The position numbers and the translations under genes were made by a program. The notes beneath the pieces were generated by a model. It made no database searches. It was not told where the DNA came from and saw nothing but the letters and a program-made list of their open reading frames with translations. From assembly GCA_033439265.1 (NCBI GenBank), contig JAVTVX010000034.1, positions 11,439,001 to 11,503,000 of the forward strand: a DNA stretch of 64,000 bases. The letters run 5' to 3'. This document shows positions 35,616 to 47,330 of this stretch, in pieces. How positions within the stretch are numbered: the first letter of the stretch is position 1; each line of letters opens with the position of its first letter. Source of the DNA: Dillenia suffruticosa. Lineage: Eukaryota; Streptophyta; Magnoliopsida; Dilleniales; Dilleniaceae.

Positions 35616-37090
35616 ATTATATGCAACTTACAAGCATATATTGTGCAACAGTGGAAAGTCATAATCCATCAAGCAAGATACTTTGGTGGGCCCTAATTGA
35701 GCTTGGTGGATCAAAAACCCTAATTTAGTTTGGTTGTTCTTCGTGGGCGGATCAGATGTGATGTATCATTAGAACATGTTCGATTATTTTGGATTCTATA
35801 TTGTGCATTCCTTCTCCGCTTTGTAGGCGATAGAAATGTAGTAAGATCTCAAATTCAAGTCTTGTGCATGGTAGGAGAGCTTTACCCGTGAGATGCCAAT
35901 CTGACTCGAACCGAATTTAATCAGGTCGAATATAATTATTGAATATCAATAATTTATAACCAAATAAATAAAGTGTATAACCAACTTCGACAATTGTGTG
36001 ATTGATTTTTTTGCGCTCACACTTGTTGTGCTATTTGATACGGTATCTATGTTAGAGATTATGGGTGGAACATCACTGTGTGATGCGGTGCATAACTACT
36101 GTATCGTGTTTTAGTCAACTTGTTCTATTTCTGTAAAAAAAAAACCCTCTTACTAAATTCAATATGAATTCCAACAACTACCAATATAATATTATTAGTA
36201 TCTATTTTGTGTCCTAAATTTGGGAGACTCATATTGGTATTTGGGTTCTATTTATAACGTCTTAACGATTGCACAAAATGATACTATTTAAATTTATAAT
36301 TCCGTATATGTCATACCCATATTTTTCTTTCATTTAACTTTTTCAAGCTAGACACTTTTCTTATTATGCTCCTAATAAAAAGCTAAACACTTTTATTATT
36401 GTAGATTCAATGAGTAGTATTATGTTCTTAGAGATCAATAGTTCTTTTTGAGGAGCACATGAAGGGAGGATTCTTTTGTACTTGTGATTCACTTAATAAC
36501 TTGGTTTGTTTAGATTTTCACCTTAATCTTTGTTTTTGACTTATTTGATTTATTAATTATGGAAAGTTTTTGTTCGATATTTAAAAGTTATCTTCTATTT
36601 GGATAATGAAATGTTGTAAATAAAAATTTATCTTCATCTTTCAACAAAAGCTCCAATTATAACATATCATTTTATTTGAGTAAGATATCTCGTATTAAAG
36701 TTAAAATTTAGTCAATTTAATTATTTCACATCATATTATTTTAGCAGGATAGTTTCTATTATAGTTATTATTTTGCCAATTTAGCATTAAATAAGCTTTT
36801 TTTTATTCCATATATAAAAGTATTCTATTTAGATCATAAAATGCTGAAAATAAAATCTTATCTTCATCTTTAGAAAAATGTCTAATTGTATCACATCATA
36901 TCATTTTAGGAAGATATCTGCTATTATAGTTACCAATTAGTTAAATTTAGCAATAAACGAACTCATCACTCATTTTTTTTTCTTTATATAAAAATGGTCA
37001 CCCCTATGAATACAAACATTTGTTCTCACTTATTTTAAAGATACATCATCATTTTAAATATCCCTACAAAACTAAGTTTTCATTCTAGCA

Positions 37091-37340
37091 ATGCCTTTGG
37101 TTTCTTTCAAGTTGTTGGCTTTCGTCCTTGTTGTTGCAATCCGTCTGAATGCCTTAAACATTGCAAACCAAACACAGGAGTTTGTCTGTATTTTACTGCC
37201 TTTCCCAATGATCTTCAACAAACAACTATCTTGCTCTCAATTGCCAAACTCAAGCAGATTGCAAAAATCCATCAACTTCGCTTTGTTCTGGACTTTGTTT
37301 ACGCGGTACACGTTTTTACTCAGTTTGTGGCAACAATTAA
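37091..37340 (+). pseudogene. Paralog B, unit 4: frameshifted and internally deleted
   Basis: Signal peptide MPLVSFKLLAFVLVVAIR, then the same out-of-frame join as unit 3. About 15 bases around the codons after the fifth cysteine position are lost, and CTTTGCCAAGG has become CTTTCCCAATG, so the mature domain is also damaged. The first frame happens to stay open for 104 codons to 37405, but beyond codon 18 it is out of register with the family and is not a real product. Confidence 0.8.
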
Positions 37341-38070
37341 CCATCTTACTGACCAATAGCTTTCTTCACGAAATAGTTCTGTACTTTTCATTGTATCCCA
37401 CTTGATTAATTCAATAAAGTCATAGGTTTTTATTGTTTTATTACCCTTTAATATGCAGGTTTGAATGACCCAGAATTTAAAATTCCTATCTATTGGTAAA
37501 ACTAATGAAACTTGGAGACATAAACTCAATTATGGTGCCATGACAATGTCCTTGAACATTTAATGTTGGTTTATGAAGTTTTGCATTGAAAGATGATTTC
37601 ATGGAAGGAGATAGGCAAATCTGGTCGGCTGGTTGAGCAATCTTACTTTTGTAATAAAAGTAAAACAAGAGTTGTTTCAGTCATCGAGGTGTACCAATTA
37701 CTCTTCTACTCTGAAATCTAAACTGCTTGCACACTATTTCTTAATGGAAATTTAGCTATAACTAAAACAATTCTAGTTAATAATTCAAAAGTTTAATATT
37801 TGAAACAATTGTTTATATGCCAACATGGCAATATCCTTATGGAGCTTATTACCCTCTAATATTTCATAGAATAGTTTCTCTATTGAGGGAAATAAAAGGT
37901 TTTTTTTTTGGGCTTGCTTGGCAAGTGAGAAATGATTACATGTTCTCTTATCATTAGTGTTTTGAACAATTTCGCACTAGAATTGAATGGAAAGTACTAT
38001 TCATAAAGAAACCTCCCGAATTATTCACACCTATCCTTTGGAGGCCTTTCGCCCTTGATGACTTTGGTCA

Positions 38071-39227
38071 CAGTACAAGAAAACTGAGTTTCAACGACGA
38101 AAAATTATCGATGAAACAAAATCTATAGTAAATAACGACAGAATTGTGATAGATTAACGTTAGACGGAATACTAAGAGATTAGCGATGAATTAGAAACTG
38201 AAATTAGCGACGAAAATATTTTCATTATTAATCCGTCACTGTAGTGGTTTAGAGTAAAAAAAATAATTGTAAAACTATCAACGACGGAGTAGCGATGGAA
38301 TTTTTAGCAATGAAAAATATCCGTCGCAAATCCTTTAGTGTAGTGCTGAAAGGTAAAAAAAAAACATATGTATAGCTATCAGCATCGGATTACGGATGGA
38401 AATTTTAGTGACCGATTACCGATAGATTTTTTTCAATTTTTAAGTTTTTAAATTTTTTAAATTTTTTAAATTTTTAAATTTTTAAATTTTTTAATTTGTT
38501 TAATTTTTTTTATTTTATCTTCTCTTTTATTATTTTATAATTCTATTTCTTTTTTCTTTTATTTATTTTATTTTTTCGTTGATTCTATTATTTTATTATT
38601 CAATTTAATGGGTAAATCAAAAAAATAATTTGCTATTCTATCTTAATGAAAAAAAAAATTATCCCAAGGTAAAGGAAAAAAAGAAGAGATCAGAGTGACA
38701 TAAAAAAAAATTGAGAAAGTACGGTAAAAGTTTTGAAAAAACTTTTGAGAGTGAGATTAATATTTAAAAAAAGAATGAGAGTTAAATAATAAATAATAAT
38801 AAAAAAAAGTATATCATAAAACAGAATTTGGCATAGTGGTTGGACAACTCATCTTTCATCTTGCAGACGCGAATTCGATTTTGGGAGGAGACATTTTTCA
38901 CCGAAAAAATGCTGGGCGCAAGGGCAGGCGAGTACGCCCGCTCGGGCGGGCGGACGAGTTCCCTGGAGCAGGTGGGTGCGCGTGCAGGTGGGTTTCACAT
39001 GAGCGGGCATGCATGAAGGTGTGTGTACGCGTGACGGTGCGGGTGGGCACGTGTGCGGATGAATGCACTCTCACAAAGGCTTCTAGAATCTGCAACGGAA
39101 TTTTATTGTCTTTTATCAGCGACGGATTTAGTTACAAAAATTTTCCGTCACTGATATTTTTTAGCGATGGAATCTTTTCTTTTAACGAAGGATATTTCCG
39201 TCGCAGAAAGAAAATTTTCTAATAGTG
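38071..39227. mobile_element. Non-autonomous CACTA element, unit 4 (A-type)
   Basis: The left end is mutated to CAGTACAAGAAAA; the right end is TTTTCTAATAGTG. The flanks are TCA and TGA, one base changed. It carries GGCATAGTGG and the long GC segment (about 38910-39060), and lacks the GATTCCGTCGCTGATAG block that T-type copies have. The damaged left terminus should prevent mobility. Confidence 0.87.
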
Positions 39228-39472
39228 TGACTTTTGGGTTTCTATAACCTTTTCATAAATAAGCTTTCAATTCATTCCATATATCATAGTGTGAGATGAA
39301 GGTGTGGATTATTGGTGACTGAATAATGTTTATGGTGTAAGTAAACACATTATAAATTTTTCTACAAAACTATGAAAGTGGGTTTTGCTTTCTTTTTGTT
39401 TGCTGAGTCTTGATCATGTAAGGAAAAAAATTTTCAACATTCACAAAGCCGAGATCTTTTATTTATTTATTT

Positions 39473-39709
39473 ATGAGAGTTTTTACCATGATGGATGCTA
39501 TCAGGAGAGAGAGATTTTTCTTTTCTCTTACCGCAACTACTTCCAACCCTGTAAGAAGTAAAAAACTATTGATTTCCATTTACAATCAGTTGAGTAAGAG
39601 AGACGACAATTTGCCGTCATTGAGAGCAATTTATTCATATATTTTTCAATCTATGTCCAATTCTAACTATTTTAATTTGGTAAGAATTTTACTATTTGTC
39701 TCTCTTTAG
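39473..39709 (+). other. Conserved unassigned open frame, unit 4 copy
   Basis: 78 codons, same frame as in units 2 and 3, with small changes (NPVRSKK, SMSNSNYF, LLFVSL). Product not recognised. Confidence 0.25.
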
Positions 39710-40067
39710 TAAAACAGGGTAAAAATTAAATTTTGAATATCTAATGTTGTATTTTTAAAATTTGAGTTTCAAATATTGCTTAAGGGATGATATTGTATCA
39801 TCATAATGTATAATAAAAGATTTTAATGAATTAAGTTTGGTTATTTTCACCCTCCCTTTTAAGCAAGAGACTTTTTAGATGAAATTTCAAATCTTAATTT
39901 TTTTATTTTGATTTACTCATCGAAAAACTATTAACTATGACATTGAGTCATAGAAACTGATTAAATGAAAAGAATAAAGAAGAAAAAAACCATATGGCTT
40001 TTATTAATTCATCAAAAAGGCATGGTTGGAAGTCAGGTATTGTGGTCACCAAAAATCGACAGGTTCC

Positions 40068-40486
40068 TTAATTTTTGGTGCAGTTGGCATAGCCACAAGT
40101 CCCATCAACACAAATTGCACCAAGACAGAAAGAAGGATGATATTTGCAATCGGCATTAGTTTGACAAAAAGAACTCACGCTTGGAGACTTGGCTTTGGAA
40201 CCTAGGCAAACGCATTTTCCAAACATACAGACTCCGGAAAGTGGCGGTCTGCACGTGTGCTCGCAGGTACCTTTATCGCACTTTGCATCACTTGGCCCTG
40301 TCAAATATTCATCCATAGTAATCACAAAATTAGTTAACTCCAATTCCCACATCAAAGTTATATCCTTTGTCAACAAATGAAAACAAAGATAAAGAAGAGA
40401 AACAATATGAGAGAGGGAGACTAACAAGCTGTTCCAAGGAGGACTAGAGCAATAACAAAGGCCAACTTGAATGCAATCATTGTCAT
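40068..40486 (-). CDS. Paralog A, unit 4: secreted 12-cysteine peptide
   Basis: Exons 40486-40426 and 40297-40068, 96 residues, all cysteines present. Signal peptide change S5A. In the mature part it has S60 and the unique A61V in the linker between the two cysteine clusters, and K95. Confidence 0.85.
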
Positions 40487-40570
40487 TATTGGAGTGAGAT
40501 AATGTGATTTGTATTAATTCACCAATATGTTAAATGCTTTTAACTGAATAATATCTATGAGTTCTGGTTG

Positions 40571-40580
40571 TTATTTATAC
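40571..40580 (-). promoter_or_regulatory. TATA box of paralog A, unit 4
   Basis: GTATAAATAA on the minus strand, 85 bases before the ATG at 40486. Confidence 0.65.
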
Positions 40581-40882
40581 GATTGAGGATTTCTATCAAG
40601 AACAAACAAAATTTTCTAATAAATAAAAAATAATTAGGTATTTTCAAAGAAAACTATATCTAATTAAATTTCTTATTGAATACATGGAAAAAAGTAAACA
40701 TTTCCATAGGATTAAAAGAAAATAAGGTTTTCTCTTCCTTTTTTTTGGTTCTTCCCTTTTAGGGTGCTTAGGATATAAGTTTTCGTTGATGGTACAACGC
40801 TTCGACTTAGGAGGGGGAAAAAAAAATATAGGCTCTGGCATCTAGTCTACTTTAATTTTATGGTCTAGTCTAGGTGCTTAAT

Positions 40883-41400
40883 CTCCCCTTCCTCTTCTTC
40901 TCGACAAGATGGTGTCGTTCTACAATCAACCTTCCTTTCTCTATGCATTCCCTTCCCAAGCTCCAAAATCAACAACATAACTTAGCCCTTTTATTGTTAA
41001 TTTTAAACAGTAATGGAAACTATTTCCTTAAGAGAAGCAATTCCTGCTCACACTTTCTTCCCAAAACTTGATCTTCTTACCATTACCAGCTACCCATGGG
41101 AATTCCTTTTTAAATTTTTTTTTCTCATTATTGTCAATTGCTTCCCCTTTCTTCATAATATCCCCCCAAACACTTGGAAAATTCCCTTATCTTAACAAGT
41201 CATTCATGTTTTCAGATTTACCAGTTCTGCCATATTTTTCTCGAATGAAATCAGAACCTTCCTCTATTACCTTAACCTACCATTATAAATGTGAAATCGT
41301 GATGTTTTTCTTCCCTATTCAAGGTTTCCTCTCTTTTTCTTCTTCCCGAATTGGATTTTGTGTTCGTGGGGCAGGTATCTATCACATTGAACTACAATTT
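40883..41400 (-). mobile_element. LINE (non-LTR retrotransposon) remnant, unit 4
   Basis: On the minus strand, 41090-41052 reads AGNGKKIKFWEES, followed after a stop by AGIASLKEIVSIT. This matches the stretch found in plant LINE polyproteins after the reverse transcriptase and before the zf-RVT domain, usually GNG.KI.FW.D.W.G..PLK..FP. Further on, in another frame, come KINNKRAKLCC, a stop and FWSLGREC, again in the LINE order. Stops and frame changes are frequent and no RT core is present. It lies head-on against the promoter side of paralog A. Confidence 0.55.
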
Positions 41401-42885
41401 GAGGAGTCTGTAATTATATGCAACTTTCAAGTATATATTGTGCAACAGTGGAAAGTCATAATCCATCACAAGATACTTTGGTAGGCCCTAATTGAGCTTG
41501 GTGGGTCAAAAACCCTAATTTAGCTTGGTTGTTCTTCGTGGCCAGATCAGATGTGATGTAACCTTAGAACATGTTCGATTATTTTGGATTCTATATTGTG
41601 CATTCCTTCTCCGCTTTGTAGGCGATAGAAATGTAGTAAGATCTCAAATTCAAGTCTTGTGCATGGTAGGAGAGCTTTACCCGTGAGATGCCAATCTGAC
41701 TCGAACCGAATTTAATCAGGTCGAATATAATTATTGAATATCAATAATTTATAACCAAATAAATAAAGTGTATAACCAACTTCGACAATTGTGTGATTGA
41801 TTTTTTTGCGCTCGCACTTGTTGTGCTATTTGATACGGTATCTATGTTAGAGATTATGGGTGGAACATCACTGTGTGATGCGGTGCATAACTACTGTATC
41901 GTGTTTTAGTCAACTTGTTCTATTTCTGTAAAAAAAAAAACCCTCTTACCAAATTCAATATGAATTCCAACAACTACCAATATAATATTATTAGTATCTA
42001 TTTTGTGTCCTAAATTTGGGAGACTCATATTGGTATTTGGGTTCTATTTATAACGTCTTAACGATTGCACAAAATGATACTATTTAAATTTATAATTCCG
42101 TATATGTCATACCGATATTTTTCTTTCATTTAACTTTTTCAAGCTAGACACTTTTCTTATTATGCTCCTAATAACAAGCTAAACACTTTTATTATTGTAG
42201 ATTCAATGAGTAGTATTATGTTCTTAGAGATCAATAGTTCTTTTTGAGGAGCACATGAAAGGGAGGATTCTTTTGTACATGTGATTCACTTAATAACTTG
42301 GTTTGTTTAGATTTTCACCTTCATCTTAGTTTTTGACTTATTTGATTTATTAACTATGGAAAGTTTTTGTTCGATATTTAAAAGTTATCTTCTATTTGGA
42401 TAATGAAATGTTGTAAATAAAAATTTATCTCCATCTTTCAACAAAAGCTCCAATTATAACATTTCATTTTATTTGAGTAAGATATCTCCTATTAAAGTTA
42501 ACATTTAGTCAATTTAATTATTTCACATCTTATTATTTTAGCAGGATAGTTTCTATTATAGTTATTATTTTGTCAATTTAGCATTAAATAAGCTTTTTTT
42601 TATTCCATATATAAAAGTATTCTATTTAGATCATAAAATGCTGAAAATAAAATCTTATCTTCATCTTTAGAAAAATGTCTAATTGTATCACATCATATGA
42701 TTTTCGGAAGATATATGCTATTATAGTTACCAATTAGTCAATTTAGCAATAAACAAACTCATCACACTTTTTTTTTCTTTATATAAAAATGGTCATCCCC
42801 ATAAATACAAACATTTGTTCACACTTATTATAAAGATACATCATCATTTTAAATATCCCTACAAAAATAAGTTTTCATTCAAGCA

Positions 42886-43148
42886 ATGCCTTTGATTTCT
42901 TTCAAGTTGTTGGCTTTTGTCCTTGTTGTTGCAATCCGCCTGAATGCCTTAAACATTGCAAACCAAACACAGGAGTTTGTTTGTATAATTACTACCTTTG
43001 CCAAGGACCTTCTAGATTTATAGAAACCAACAACTATCTTGCTCTCAATTGCCAAACTCAAGCAGATTGCAAAGATCCATCAACTTCGCTTTGTTCTGGA
43101 CTTTGTTTACGCGGTACACGTTTTTACTCAGTTAGTGGCAACAATTAA
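42886..43148 (+). pseudogene. Paralog B, unit 5: intronless, frameshifted
   Basis: Signal peptide MPLISFKLLAFVLVVAIR and an out-of-frame join as in unit 3, but without the TGA, so the wrong frame runs to about 43022. In the mature frame the fifth cysteine position is Tyr, the eleventh is Arg, and the last cysteine is Ser (TGT to AGT near 43134), so three of the family's cysteines are lost. Mature-frame stop at 43146. Confidence 0.82.
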
Positions 43149-43879
43149 CCATCTTACTAACCAATAGCTTTCTTCACGAAATAGTTCTGTACTTTTCATT
43201 GTATCCCACTTGATTAATTCAATAAAGTCATAGGTTTTTATTGTTTTATTACCCTTTAATATGCAGGTTTGAATGACCCAGAATTTAAAATTCCTATCTA
43301 TTGGTAAAACTAATGAAACTTGGAGACATAAACTCAATTATGGTGCCATGACAATGTCCTTGAACATTTAATGTTGGTTTATGAAGTTTTGCATTGAAAG
43401 ATGATTTCATGGAAGGAGATAGGCAAATCTGGTCGGCTGGTTGAGCAATCTTACTTTTGTAGTAAAAGTAAAACAAGAGTTGTTTCAGTCATCGAGGTGT
43501 ACCAATTACTCTTCTACTTTGAAATCTAAACTCCATGCACACTATTTCTTAATGGAAATTTAGCTACAACTAAAACCATTCTAGTTAATAACTCAAAAGT
43601 TTAATATTTGAAACAATTCTTTATATGCCAACATGGCAATATCCTTATGGAGCTTATCACCCTCTAATATTTCATAGAATAGTTTCTCTATTGAGGGAAA
43701 TAGAAAAGGTTTTTTTTTAGGTTTGCCTCGCAAGTGAGAAATGATTACATGTTCTCTTATCATTAGTGTTTTGAACCATTTCGCACTAGAATTGAATGGA
43801 AAGTACTATTCATAAAGAAACCTCCCGAATTATTAACACCTATCCTTTGGAGGCCTTTCGCCCTTGATGACTTTGGTCA

Positions 43880-45147
43880 CACTATAAGAAAACTGAGTTT
43901 CAACGTCGAAAAATTATCGATGAAACAAAATTTGTCGTAAATAGCGACGAAATTGCGATAGATTAACGTTAGACGGAATACTGAGAGATTAGCGATGAAT
44001 TTGAAACTGAAATTAGCGACGAAAATATTTTCGTTATTAATCCATCGCTGTAGTGGTTTAGAGTAAAAAATAATAATTGTAAAACTATCAACGACGGAGT
44101 AACGATGGAATTTTTAGCGATGAAAAATATCCGTCCCTAATCCGTTAGTGTAGTAGTGAAAGGTAAACAAAAAAAAAACATATGTATAGCTATCAGCGTC
44201 GGATTTCTGACGGAAATTTTAGTGACGGATTATCGATAGATTTTTTTCAATTTTTAAGTTTTTTAATTTTTTAATTTTTTTAATTTTTAAAAATTTTTTT
44301 TTAATTTTTTTTAATTTTTTTTAATTTTTTTAATTCTTTTAATTCTTTTAATTTTTTTAATTTTTTAATTTGTCTAATTTTTTAATATGTTTAATTTTTT
44401 TTATTTTTTCTTCTCTTTTTTTATTTTATAATTTTCTTTCTTTTTTCTTTTATTTATTTTATTTTTTGTTGATTCTATTATTTTATTATTCAATTTAATG
44501 GGTAAATCAAAAAAATAATTTGCTATTCTATTTTAATGAAAAAAAAAATTATCCCAAGGTTAAGGAAAAAAAGAAGAGATGAGAGTGAGATAAAAAAAAA
44601 TTGTGAAAGTAAGATAAAAGTTTAGAAAAAACTTTTGAGAGTGAGATTAATATTTTAAAAAAATGAGAGATAGATAATAAATAATAACAAAAAAAAGTAT
44701 ATCATAAAACGGAATTTGGCATTGTGGTTGGACAACTCATCTTTCATCTTGCAGACGCTAATTCGATTCTGGGAGGAGACATTTTTCACCAAAAAAATGC
44801 AGGGCGCGAACGAGTTCCCTGGAGCAGGTGGGTGCGCGTGCGGGTGGGTTTCACATGAGCGGGCATGCATGAAGGTGTGTGTACGTGTGACGGTGCGGGT
44901 GGGCACGTGTGTGGACGTATACACTCTCATGAAGGCTTCCAGAATCAGCAACGGAATTTTATTGTCTTTTATCAGCGACGGATTCCGTCGCTGATAGTTA
45001 GCAACCCATCGATAAAAATTAGCGGGGTGTTTTCAGCGACGGCTTTAGTTACAAAAATTTTTCGTCACTGATATTTTTTAGGGATGGAATCTATTCTTTT
45101 AACGATGGATATTTCCGTTGTCGCTGAAAGAAAATTTTTTAATAGTG
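43880..45147. mobile_element. Non-autonomous CACTA element, unit 5 (T-type)
   Basis: The left end is changed to CACTATAAGAAAA; the right end is TTTTTTAATAGTG; TCA on both sides. It has GGCATTGTGG and a short GC segment. Unit 6 shares the CACTATAAG start and the word AACGTCG just inside it. Confidence 0.88.
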
Positions 45148-45408
45148 TCACTTTTGGGTTTCTATAACCTTTTCATAAATAAGCATTCAATTCATTCCAT
45201 ATATCATAGTGTGAGATAAAGGTGTCGATTATTGGTGACTGAATAATATTTCTGGTGTAAGTAAACACATTATAAATTTTTCTACAAAACTATGAAAGTG
45301 GGTTTTGCTTTCTTTTTGTTTGTTGTGTCTTGATCATGTAAGGAATAAAATTTTCAACATTCACAAAGCTGAGATCTTTTATTTATTTATTTATGAGAGT
45401 TTTTACGA

Positions 45409-45630
45409 TGATGGATGCTATCAGGAGAGAGAGATTTTTCTTTTCTCTTACCGCAACTACTTCCAATCCTGGGAGAAGTAAAAAACTGTTGATTTCCATT
45501 TACAATCAGTTGAGTAAGAGAGATGACAATTTGCCGTCATTGAGAGCAATTTATTGATATATTTTTCAATCTATGTCCAATCCTAACTTTTTTAATTTGG
45601 TAAGAATTTTACTATCAGTCTCTCTTTAGT
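45409..45630 (+). pseudogene. Conserved unassigned open frame, unit 5 copy, interrupted
   Basis: Same frame as units 2-4 but TTATTGATAT near 45551 introduces a TGA two-thirds of the way through. This argues that the frame is not under strong selection. Confidence 0.35.
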
Positions 45631-45987
45631 AAAACTGGGTAAAAATTAAAATTTGAATATCTAATGTTGTATTTTTTAAATTTGAGTTTCAAATATTGCT
45701 TGAGGGATGATATTGTATCATCATAATTTATTGTAAAAGATTTTACTGAATTAAGTTTGGTTATTTTCACACTCCCTTTTAAGCAAGGGACTTTTTAGAT
45801 AAAATTTCAAATCTTAATTTTTTTATTTTGATTTACTCGTCGAAAAACTACTAACTATGACATTGAGTCATAGAAACTGATTAAATGAAAAGAATAAAGA
45901 AGAAAAAAACCATATGGCTTTTATTAATTCATCAGAAAGGCATGGTTGGAAGTCAGGTATTGCGGTCACCAAAAATCGACAGGCTCC

Positions 45988-46406
45988 TTAATTTTTGGTG
46001 CAGTTGGCGTAGCCACAAGTCCCATCAACACAAATGGCTCCAAGACAGAAAGAAGGATGATATTTGCAATCGGCATTAGTTTGACAAAAAGAACTTGCGC
46101 TTGGAGACTTGGCTTTGGAACCTAGGCAAACGCATTTTCCAAACATACAAACTCCGGAAAGTGGCGGTCTGCACGTGTGCTCGTAGGTACCTTTATCTTA
46201 CTTTGCATCACTTGGCCCTGTCAAATATTCATCCATAGTAATCACAAAATTAGTTAACTCCAATTCCCACATCAAAGTTATATCCTTTGTCAACAAATGA
46301 AAACAGAGATAAAGAAGAGAAACAATATGAGAGAGAGAGACTAACAAGCTGTTCCAAGGAGGACTAGAGCAATAACAAAGGCCAACTTGAATGAAATCAT
46401 TGTCAT
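45988..46406 (-). pseudogene. Paralog A, unit 5: nonsense allele
   Basis: Same exon layout (46406-46346 and 46217-45988) and intact splice sites, but the codon for the first mature cysteine (residue 27) is TAA (46198-46200) and the second cysteine (residue 32) is Tyr. The remaining ten cysteines and the terminal codons are unchanged, so the break is recent. Only the signal peptide and five further residues could be made. Confidence 0.9.
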
Positions 46407-46490
46407 TGTTGGAGTGAGATAATGTGATTTGTATTAATTCGCCAATATGTTAAATGCTTTTAACTGAATAATATCTAAGAGTTCTGGTTG

Positions 46491-46500
46491 TTATTTATAC
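46491..46500 (-). promoter_or_regulatory. TATA box upstream of the broken paralog A, unit 5
   Basis: GTATAAATAA on the minus strand, 85 bases before the ATG at 46406; unchanged although the gene is broken. Confidence 0.6.
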
Positions 46501-46806
46501 GATTGCGGATTTCTATCAAGAACAAACAAATTTTTCTAATAAATTAAAAATAATTAGGTATTTTCATGGAAAACTATATCTAATTAAATTTCTTATTGAA
46601 TACATGGAAAAAAGTAAACATTTCCATAAGATTAAAAGAAAATAAGGTTTTCTCTTCCTTTTTTTTGGTTATTCCCTTTTAGGGTGCTTAGGATATAAGT
46701 TTTGGTTTATGATACAACGCTTCGACTTAGGAGGGGGAAAAATATATATATATAGGCTCTGGCATCTAGTCTACTTTAATTTTATGGTCTAGTCTAGGTG
46801 CTTAAT

Positions 46807-47330
46807 CTCCCCTTCCTCTTCTTCTCGACAAGATGGTGTCGTTCTACATTCAACCTTCCTTTCTCTATGCATTCCTTTCCCAAGCTCCAAAATCAACAAC
46901 ATAACTTAGCCCTTTTATTGTTAATTTTAAACAATAATGGAAACTATTTCCTTAAGAGAAGCAATTCCTGCTCACACTTTCTTCCCAAAACTTGATCTTC
47001 TTACCATTACCAGCTACCCATGGCAATTCCTTTTTAATTTTTTTTTTCTCATTATTGTCATTTGCTTCCCCTTTATTCATAATATCGCCCCAAACACTTG
47101 GAAAATTCCCTTCTCTTAACAAGTCATTCATGTTTTCAGATTTACCAGTTCTGCCATATTTTTCTCGAATTAAATCAGAACCTTCCTCTATTACCTTAAC
47201 CTACCATTATAAATGTGAAATCGTGATGTTGTTCTTCCCTATTCAGGGTTTCCTTTCCTTTTTCTTCTGCCCGAATTGGATTTTGTGTTCGTGGGACATG
47301 TGTCTATTCACATTGAACTACAATTTGAGG
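46807..47330 (-). mobile_element. LINE remnant, unit 5
   Basis: Minus strand AGNGKKIKFWEES at about 47014-46976, as in unit 4, with the same neighbouring variant (AGCTACCCATGG). Confidence 0.53.

Larger units (their letters stand above)
30565..36403. repeat. Array unit 3
   Basis: Complete unit. Its CACTA copy is the first with GGCATTGTGG and the short GC segment (T-type). In the conserved open frame it is closest to unit 2: both have GAAGAAAAAAAC and CAATTGTGTAAG where the others have GAAGTAAAAAAC and CAGTTGAGTAAG. Confidence 0.95.
36404..42199. repeat. Array unit 4
   Basis: Complete unit with an A-type CACTA copy. It shares several variants with unit 5 outside CACTA, for example GACCCAGAATTT after B and ACCAGCTACCC in the LINE part. 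Confidence 0.95.

Noticed and set aside
37091..37405. A 104-codon plus-strand open frame in unit 4 beginning with a good signal peptide
   Set aside because: After about 18 codons it runs out of register with the cysteine-rich family because of the frameshift and an internal deletion. The residues beyond are the shadow of the mature domain in the wrong frame.
37486..37668. Minus-strand frames of 60-82 codons downstream of B (also 31658, 43294, 49218, 58767)
   Set aside because: They lie in the 3' flank of B in antisense direction, change length between units and show no signal peptide or domain.
38836..39222. A 128-codon plus-strand frame across the GC-rich part of the unit 4 CACTA element
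   Set aside because: It lies within transposon non-coding sequence, exists only because the GC-rich patch has few stops, and is not conserved in length between units.
41068..41484. Plus-strand frames of 115-138 codons over the LINE remnant (also 46992, 56542, 62411)
   Set aside because: The meaningful reading is on the minus strand (GNGKKIKFW). The plus-strand frames are rich in Phe/Leu/Ser from T runs and match nothing.
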